This document shows, one piece after another, positions 57,028 through 64,000 of a DNA stretch of 64,000 nucleotides. The notes beneath the pieces were generated by a model. The model had not been told where the DNA came from. It did not search any database and saw only the letters and a list, made by a program, of their open reading frames with translations. Each line of letters opens with the position of its first letter. Position 1 is the first letter of the stretch. The translations under genes and the position numbers were made by a program. Source of the stretch: Owenia fusiformis (Eukaryota > Annelida > Polychaeta > Sabellida > Oweniidae); contig CAIIXF020000001.1 in assembly GCA_903813345.2 (NCBI GenBank), forward strand, positions 31,722,556 to 31,786,555, read 5' to 3'.

Positions 57028-58477
57028 CTGTGCAACTATTCCCCATAAAATTCTACTTAATCTACCAGAAACTTGTTTTCATAACTAATTTGTTTCACAA
57101 TAACCAAGTTGCTCTCAAGAACATGGTAATCTAGGAAAATGCGAGACATGGGGTAACATACACATAAATAAGGATACACAAACGTATATTTGTACCAGAG
57201 ATTTAACAGTTCCTAGATTTAAAGTAGATTTACTTCAGGATATTATGGCGATTCCATTGTGAGTTCTACCCACGTATTCTTTTGATACGCACGTCATAGT
57301 TTTTATCTACTAGATTGATATCTAATCAATCTAAAAACTCGTGTTTATGGGTGCAGCTATTGGGTCGTTGGCCAAAGAACGATAAAGTAAAATATTATAT
57401 ATTTATTTATAAGCAGGCCCATAGGCCAGTTTTGTGTGAACTACATCACTTCAGCAAGAATTCTACATGTAAAGAAACTCTACACTTACACATTTCCTTG
57501 TAGAAATGAACACCTAGAAATACTGAGCATACACCAATTTTGCATACACCAAATTGTCCAATATATGATTATTTGACGATCCCATCAATTTTAGAAAATC
57601 CAGTCGATACTCTAGCAGATCCACAAAGCCAGGCCCTCCCCGTACCGACATATGTCGGTACTCCAGGCGATGCCTTTTAAAGAATACTAGAATAGTAGGG
57701 TACTTGCCAAAAATATATGTTTTTGCCATTTTACATTTTATTTTAAATTGTTCAATTTTTGGGCCCATGGGAGGGGTAAAATTAGGTTAAAAATTTACAT
57801 GCCCTTTTTACCTTTTAGGAACGTTTTACCTTGGAAGCATACCTTTTCAAAAAGTGTTATTTTAGACCACATGTCAATAGGATTTTTAAAGTTATACATC
57901 AAAAATAAGAAATTTTAGAAATGTGCCTGTTTAGCTTTTTTAAGTCATATAAACCGTAGGACTCTTTGACAAAAGGACACTTAAGTAAAGCCATATTGAT
58001 AGCGGTTTACAATTGCACCCAATGGGGATTTTCCAAAATTCAAACGCCAACATCTTTAGAACTAGAGAAAAGAAAAATATTACCTTCTTATTCTGAAGAT
58101 CATTTAATGCTGCATGTGACAAACTCCAGTACTCGGTACTAGAAATATGGGGTTCATTACTTTAGGAATGTTCTGTAAGGGTCCATTGAAAATTGATTAA
58201 ATAACACGGGGTTCAATAAAAACGTGCAACATTTTCGAAGTCTGCTTTTATCCACTGAGGCCACTTTCCAATACGATTTTGGTAGATATCAAAAATATAT
58301 GTGTTAAGTGATACTTTGGTGCTTTATATAGCATTTGCAACTCTAGGGTTTTACATTTCCAGATGTAATTTTACATTTAGATTTCAAATATGATATCACT
58401 TTGATTGGATTTCGAGTTTTTAATAACGTAAATCAATATTATTTTTACTTGCATCTACTTAAACACAAAATGACATA
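57028..58477. other. Intergenic
   Basis: AT-rich. It contains a perfect 20-bp palindrome (57642-57661) and a hairpin, AGATTGAT/ATCAATCT, at about 57313-57333. No gene supported. Confidence 0.7.
57642..57661. repeat. Perfect 20-bp palindrome
   Basis: GTACCGACATATGTCGGTAC reads the same on both strands and contains two CpG dinucleotides in AT-rich DNA. Confidence 0.95.
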
Positions 58478-59523
58478 CGAGGGTTGTCCCAGAAGTAATG
58501 CACTATATGCTCTAACTTTATCAATAATTGATATTTTTCCATGAAATTTTCAGTAAATGTTCCTTAGAGACATTTCTTTTATACTAGAAATTTTCATGTT
58601 GACTGATAAAACTATATTGATGTTATAATAAAATCAAGTTGGTGAGTTTGGGTAGGGCGGGGCAGGTTATACAGTCACGTCAAAAGGAATAAAAATTGAA
58701 AATCTGAAATAATTAATCAACAAATACCATTTGGTGTAGCTATGAGAAGTATGCTCAAAAATACATTTAAAGATACTAAATTACTATGAGCACATCTTAG
58801 ATTTAATGGATGTATATTGCACAGTGTCCCATTTCACATTTTCTCAAAATATTGCCCTTTGCATGTTATGTACTTTTGATGCCTGTCAGGTCAAACACTC
58901 TAGGCACTCTTCCACTGTGCCTCCCATGTTTGGAGTTGTCATACAGGGTCAAATCGTCTCTTTTAAATCTCTCCTGTCACCCCATAATTGTAGTTCTATC
59001 TGGAATATACTCCTTATATACTTTCATCATGGTAGCATTGTTTTGCGTGGCTGTGAGTCCAAGTGAAGTATGAAATTAGGCCACCAAACGCAAGGCCTTC
59101 TGTTATCAGGTGAGAATTGCAGCCATTTTGCAATTTCTTGACTGTGACTGTATTTGAATTCGTGACTATTGAAATGTGGTATTATGACATCACAGTGCTA
59201 AATGTCATTATTCGTACTTGATTAACATCATGCTGAATGAATTTAACAATTTCCCAAACATTTTGACCATTTAAAGGAAAGAAATATTAATAAAATAACA
59301 CTTTAGATATTTTCATAATTAGAAAAATTGGTACCTGCCCCACCCACCCCTACCCCCATGTTGTTATAGCAACCATATTAAGACTTAATATTAATGTTGG
59401 ATGCTGGAACTTCAGGATATAATAGATAAAACTTCAATTGTTATATACACAAAATTTCAGCTGAATTGAAGAATATTAAAGAAAGTTAGAGCATATAGTG
59501 CATTACTTCTGGGACAACCCTCG
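58478..59523 (-). mobile_element. Mariner-like element, non-autonomous (1046 bp)
   Basis: Both ends begin CGAGGGTTGTCCCAGAAGTA and are identical inverted repeats for 42 bp, flanked by TA on each side (58476-58477, 59524-59525), the Tc1/mariner target. The minus strand keeps a decayed piece of a mariner transposase N-terminus between about 58870 and 59110: VYKEYIPDRTTIM, one in-frame stop, then QERFKRDDLTLYDNSKHGRH and SGRVPRV. It resembles the RTT..W..RF..GR..L.D..R.GRPS pattern of the helix-turn-helix region. The DDE part is not recognisable and the total length is below the usual 1.3 kb. Identical termini around a ruined transposase point to recent mobilisation in trans. Confidence 0.85.
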
Positions 59524-59525
59524 TA

Positions 59526-61797
59526 GTTGTCATAAATTAAATCATCGCAACTTATTTACAATATTATGTCACAAAAGGTGTTTGTGTAGAATCCAGATAT
59601 GCATGCAAAAGAACAGCCAGTCCGTTATATTACCAATATATGTTACTTTGACGACTTACGTCAATGTAACAAAAGCGATGGTCTAAATGCATGAATCAAA
59701 GCTTTACTAATGTTTACTAATATTTACAAATCAAATTCCAAACCGAGAGCATTTCTAAAAGCTTGACTGTATTGTCTAACTTTGTGCTAAATTATAAACC
59801 GCAACAGTGGCACAGTCATACTTTTTTCGTCAAAAATTATTTCGGAGCCACCTAACGGTGAATTTGGTGAAAACTTCAAATTTGCTTAAATTTTGCCAAA
59901 TTTGCTTAATTTCTGTCTATTTATTAATTTTTGCCAATTTGCTAAAAATTAAAAGTTTTACCTTTGTCAAACAATTGCAAGAGCAAAAGACAAGTGAAAT
60001 ATCCCAATTTTTGACCAATTTTGTTCATTTGGAACATTTATGGGCAAAAACCTCGAACTTTTTTCAACAAAGGCCTCTTAAAATCCCTTTAAATTTTATG
60101 TTTTTACCACTTTCTGGATATGTCAGAAAAATAAATCCAAAATAAATAGCTCAAGGACATTATCAGACATAGCAAAGTTGTATAATTCAATTGTCTATTT
60201 TCCATTACTTGCACAATGTGCTCTTCAAATAAATTAGCAAAAATGTGAGTTCTAGTGAAGAAAATTTTGAAAGTGACTCCTGACCAAAAAAGAGTTTTCT
60301 AGCATTCAGAACTTTGGTGTATCACGTACATTGCATCACTGAACTTTCACATGTTCAAAATTCTCTGATTTATATCATAGGAGTTTAGCCTTGCTAAATA
60401 GTTGAAAATACTCTATAAACAGCCAATAGATGTCTAGCCCATTTTCAGGAAAAGAATCTTAGGCCTAAAGCAGTTCCCCATTGAACCAACATGTAAAACA
60501 TAACATTTACACTATGATTTTAACATCATAATGCTACCATTTCTGTTTCCTCATTCATTCAGAAAATCATCAGATCTTTAGGTAAGATCTTATATATCAT
60601 TGGTATGAAGTTTTTTAGTCTTTTAAAACAACATAAATAATGGAAAATAAAGATGAATATTGGCTATTTTGTCTAAAATATTTGGCTTGATGTTGGTCAG
60701 CTTAAATCACCAAAATGATCAATAAGTTTATATAGCCACCAGTAAGATACTGCTTGTTTTAAGTGCAGCTTGAATTACAATGTTTACTATTGTCCACATA
60801 CTGATACATGATAAAAGGTTAACTAGATAGTTAGAGACTATTCAGATATTTGATGCAGGATTTGAGAGTTTACATTCAGACATAATTTATAATCCCAAAT
60901 AATTATTCGCAGACTCAGAAACTGATCCAACTTACACTTATATTTGACATCATTGAAAATGTTTCCAAAGTTTTTTCTCCAGACATTTTTATTAACGAAT
61001 ACTACAAAATGTAATTATAGATGTTAGATATCTTGTACTTTCAGAAGAAATACTAAGAAGAAAGTAGATGTAATGTATGGCCCTGTAGTGACCCTTGACC
61101 AATTAGTCATTTTCCAGTTATATAACAGTTGGAAAAGATATGTCTTTGATGTCTTTAAATAGATAACAATCTTATCATGACATATGGCCCAAGAATTTTT
61201 TAAAATAAAAATATTTTTTTCAAAGAATCAAAGAAAAGGGTGAAAAATCTAGAGAATCCCCATACCTTCTATGTTATCATTTCCTGAATTTTTATCACAT
61301 GACTGCCATCTATAAATGGAATTAGCTTAGGCTAAAAGGGCTTATTAGGGACCATTTTGACCTAACATCACAATCAGACAGTTTATACTCGGTTAGTATG
61401 TTTTTTTGTACAATTGAATTCCTTTTGATGGTATTAGAACAGTATTTGAGGCCTGAATGCAAAGTGCAAACCTATCATCTCTATAAAAAGAAAAATATTT
61501 ATTGGTTGTGTTGTAATGATTGTGCTAGCGCAACCCAGTCTGTTATTTCAGCACAATGCAAAATTATATACAATGGCCCAAATTGGGAGTTTAACATTGG
61601 TTTCCTCGTATGCCATGAAGGTGCTTCACTACCAAAATTGGTTCCTAATAATACCTGTTAGTATGCTTGGTGGTGCTCTAATAAGTTAGGGTTATAGCCA
61701 TCGTGGTAAGCCACGCCCTCTCCATCTCTATCCTTCTGCGATGCAACAGAGAGAGATGCTATGAGTATCAGAATGGGTTATAGCTAGATGGAACACT
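59526..61797. other. Intergenic
   Basis: AT-rich with no convincing gene. Open frames at 59.8-60.1 and 61.4-61.7 kb have no coding character. A second copy of the 22-bp word seen at 56321 lies at 61754-61775, just before the next MITE. Confidence 0.7.
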
Positions 61798-61800
61798 TTA

Positions 61801-62330
61801 CCCCCCTATCACACCAAACTAGTTCTTACCCGTTCTTGCCAGTCCTACGAAAATGTCGTAAAACGGGATCAATCTGATAATTAGCTACTTCGTTCATAAA
61901 CAATACGCCCATCTCATTCGCAGTTCGTTCAGGTCGCACCACGTCGGTGTGCAACATAGTATAAACTGTCCCTTAGCCTAGAAGGTCATCATGACCTGAT
62001 TACAGAACGGTATGGTCACCATCGAATTTTGAATCGATTCAAAATTCTAAATCACATACCCCGTCCGGGAAAGTCCATGAAGTTCGTAAACAGACCGTAG
62101 AACATTGTAGCTACGTTCATTCAGTTCGCACACAGTTTAAACCAGAAAATTTTGAGCATGCTCTAAGTGCTGGAGGTGGAGGACCTACTCGTTCTAGTAG
62201 TTTCATGAAGTTTGTAAACAGATCCCAAACGGTTCTTAGTGGGTTCTTCTTAGTACGTCAAATCCGTTCGTGCACAGTTTAAGCCCGTTTTCGAGAACGT
62301 AGTGAGAACTAGTTTGGTGCGATAGTAGGG
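61801..62330. mobile_element. PIF/Harbinger-like MITE (530 bp)
   Basis: The ends are inverted repeats: left CCCCCCTATCACACCAAACT, right complement CCCTACTATCGCACCAAACT, both continuing AGTTCT. Each end is flanked by TTA (61798-61800, 62331-62333), the three-base TWA-type target duplication of PIF/Harbinger. Base composition is clearly richer in G+C than the surroundings. Near the centre is a perfect 24-bp palindrome (62024-62047). Inside, motifs such as CATGAAGTTCGTAAACAGA recur in variant form. There is no coding capacity. Confidence 0.75.
62024..62047. repeat. Perfect 24-bp palindrome in the MITE
   Basis: Arms GAATTTTGAATC and GATTCAAAATTC are exact reverse complements, close to the midpoint of the element. 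This would be the tip of a hairpin if the MITE folds. Confidence 0.9.
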
Positions 62331-62854
62331 TTAGTAGTTATGCAAAAAATTGTACAGTTCGGGCTCAGCCAAACGTAGTAGTAATAGCTGAATAGTGTAC
62401 AAACAAGTACTGTAAATAAATTCAATTTTCATATAGATATTTATTTACAATTTCAATTTTATACACACAAATATGTACACATTTCAAGAGTGGAATTCAA
62501 TAATGTGCCCCCAGAGATGTCTAAGACTATGATTGGGTCAAAATTCAACAATGCTGTCCTAAAGTGATGAAATTAAGGTGCCTACTGATTTACAATTTTA
62601 CCAAAAATTAATCACAGATTATTTTTTTAAATCAAGTGGCTTTCCTCTGAAAAACTTTGCTATATCTGTAGATAACTCCTAAAATCTTGAAAATTTATTG
62701 GCCAAAATTTATCCTTAACCTTTTACCAATTTGTAAGCAAATCACACAATGTTTGTTTCCTATTTTTAATAAATCTGAGTCCTGCAATATCTCAATACAA
62801 CTCCAATGATGGACTTTCATACACCATCTCTAGTAGTGGTAATATCTAAACAGT
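62331..62854 (-). other. Likely 3' UTR and downstream flank of the WD40 gene
   Basis: Follows the stop codon of the WD40 exon. AATAAA on the minus strand at 62445-62440 is about 410 bases after the stop and would end the mRNA near 62420. The MITE begins just beyond. Confidence 0.5.
62440..62445 (-). terminator. Candidate poly(A) signal of the WD40 gene
   Basis: AATAAA on the minus strand, first strong hexamer after the stop at 62855. Confidence 0.4.
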
Positions 62855-62965
62855 CTATGACCAAATCCTCACTGTACAGTCACTACCCCCAGATACAAGG
62901 AATTCTCCATTTCTGTCAAATATTGTGGATTGTGCTGCATCTTCGTGTCCTACCAGAGATGTCAC
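62855..62965 (-). CDS. Last coding exon of a WD40-repeat gene
   Basis: After an acceptor (CATATTTTCAG) the minus strand reads VTSLVGHEDAAQSTIFDRNG then EFLVSGGSDCTVRIWS and stops with TAG. This is one complete WD40 blade: the GH dipeptide, the strand b/c pattern and the structural Asp in SGGSDCTVRIW. It ends at the protein's C-terminus. The exon is 111 bases and enters in phase 0. Its upstream exons must lie to the right of 62965, probably beyond the window, because nothing between 63.0 and 64.0 kb reads as WD40. WD40 proteins are beta-propeller scaffolds with many roles; one blade is not enough to name the family. The gene is transcribed in the same direction as Sema5 and its 3' end lies about 10 kb upstream of the Sema5 start. 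Confidence 0.75.
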   Translation of the reverse strand: MTSLVGHEDAAQSTIFDRNGEFLVSGGSDCTVRIWS

Positions 62966-63634
62966 CTGAAAATATGCAAATATTACATTACAGCAAAGCT
63001 TCCCAGAGATTTTGAAAACAAAGTCGTTGGCTTCTCATTTCTCAAATATTCAAATTTCCCACCATTTTTCAATTTTTTAATCATCAAATATTCCACTCTA
63101 TACAGTGCAAAAAAACTTTTTTTAAATCCAATGCAAAGATTGAACAAAGGACACACTCTTACAATAACAAACAAGGTATTAACATGACAAAATGTAACCA
63201 CCTAGTTGCTCACATTATTAATAGTTCAATCTTAAGTCAGTTTTGAATTTCTGAGAACTTGTTGATGATTTAAGGAATAAATAATGATAGGCCATTCAAT
63301 ATGGTGAAATTCAGCACGAGTTGGACAGAATGTTGTACAAAGCACGAACCGAAGATTCAAACATAAAAATAAAAGCCGTGTCTGTGGAACGGGCATGAAG
63401 GAAGAATACGCATGCTGTCAAGATTCTGAAGTCGTTCAGTATTTATCTGTCCCCGGACAGAGCCCCAGATGTGCAGCTGAGATGTGACGTCACTCAAAAC
63501 AATGCAAATTGCAGATTGAATAGAGCATGGTCGTGCATCTATGGAGAATTAGAGAACGTTCTATATTGGCTATGCTGCATTCTGATTGGTTGAGAAATTC
63601 GAATAGAGCACGGTCATGTTTGAATTTGAAATAA
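62966..63634 (-). other. Intron (probable) of the WD40 gene
   Basis: It contains two copies of a GAATAGAGCAYGGTCRTG word (about 63519 and 63601) and a GC-richer block at 63375-63500 with TGACGTCA. It also has an early, diverged copy of the satellite unit at about 63250. No further exon was recognised. Confidence 0.5.
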
Positions 63635-64000
63635 TAAATTGGTCAATTTGAAAAAAAGACCTTTTTGACCTTGAGAAGGTCATTAAAGGTCAAATCTTTT
63701 TTGACCTTTGGAGTATCACTGAAGGTCAAATCTATGATCAGATTTGAACTTTTGAGAACTTGTAGATGATTTTGAAAAAGATTGGTCAATTTGAAGTTGA
63801 AAAAATACCTTTTGACCTTTTTTGACATTAAAAAGGGTCACTGAAGGTCAAATCTCAAATATAAAGTCAAATTAGAATTTCTGATAATTTGTAAATGATT
63901 TTGAAAAAAAATCGGTCAATTTGAAGCAAGTTGAAAAAATACCTTTTTGACCTTTGTTAACCTTTTTTGACCTTCAAAAGGTCATCGAAGGTCAAATCTT
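63635..64000. repeat. ~145-158 bp tandem repeat rich in AGGTCA half sites
   Basis: At least two and a half units run into the right edge. They share GGTCAATTTGAA, ATGATTTTGAAAAA and TTTTTGACCTT. Each unit carries an AGGTCA-type direct repeat with a four-base spacer: 63677-63692, 63835-63850 (first half GGGTCA) and 63979-63994. Inverted TGACCT half sites lie close by. Confidence 0.85.

Noticed and set aside
57514-57768. 84-codon minus-strand frame with a GGPGFVDLLEYRLDF stretch
   Set aside because: No family recognised, and no start context, splice sites or conserved motif to support a gene.
59807-60145. 112-codon plus-strand frame
   Set aside because: Repetitive, Phe/Leu/Lys-biased translation of AT-rich sequence; no motif.
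63375-63500. Possible further WD40 exon on the minus strand (QLHIWGSVRGQI)
   Set aside because: The HIW is the only WD-like feature; no blade pattern and no suitable splice sites.
1-64000. Search for tRNA, rRNA, CRISPR arrays and LTR-type elements
   Set aside because: None seen by eye on either strand; paired LTRs, cloverleaf folds and spaced direct-repeat arrays were not found.

Overview
This is a 64 kb piece of an AT-rich animal genome, most likely a bilaterian invertebrate. It has GT-AG introns, short exons, one intron of about 38 kb, a vertebrate-type semaphorin-5 domain order, LINE tails, mariner/Harbinger-type DNA elements and a foldback element. I cannot place the phylum; a lophotrochozoan or ambulacrarian would fit.

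The main gene is a class-5 semaphorin (Sema5) on the minus strand. Eighteen coding exons, from 51982 down to 244, join without any reading-frame conflict. They encode about 973 residues: signal peptide, complete Sema domain, PSI domain and seven thrombospondin type-1 repeats (TSRs), matching vertebrate SEMA5A/B block for block. The transmembrane and cytoplasmic exons lie beyond the left edge. Exon 1 (signal peptide) is separated from exon 2 by a 37.7 kb intron. A TATA-like box and two tiny upstream ORFs precede the start codon. Exon 15 can also be read through its donor into a 68-residue Cys- and Arg-rich tail with a stop codon, followed by an AU-rich element and a poly(A) signal. This would make a soluble Sema5 of about 871 residues that ends inside the TSR region.

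Layout: 1-14141 holds Sema5 exons 2-18 and their introns, including a small minisatellite that multiplies a 5' splice site. 14142-51849 is intron 1. It contains a 4.85 kb long-inverted-repeat (foldback) element at 19351-24204, built of ~346 bp tandem units and holding two LINE 3' ends and a Cys-rich protein fragment. It also contains a CpG- and CCAAT-rich promoter-like island at 33.24-33.53 kb. 51850-52100 is the 5' end of Sema5. 52.1-62.4 kb is intergenic, with a LINE tail, a TTAA-flanked inverted-repeat element, a mariner and a Harbinger-like MITE. 62855-62965 is the last exon of a second minus-strand gene, which encodes a WD40 repeat. The right edge (63.6-64 kb) is a tandem repeat carrying periodic nuclear-receptor DR4-type half sites.

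All coordinates and splice joins come from reading the sequence. Family assignments rest on remembered SEMA5, WD40 and transposon sequences. No database search was possible.
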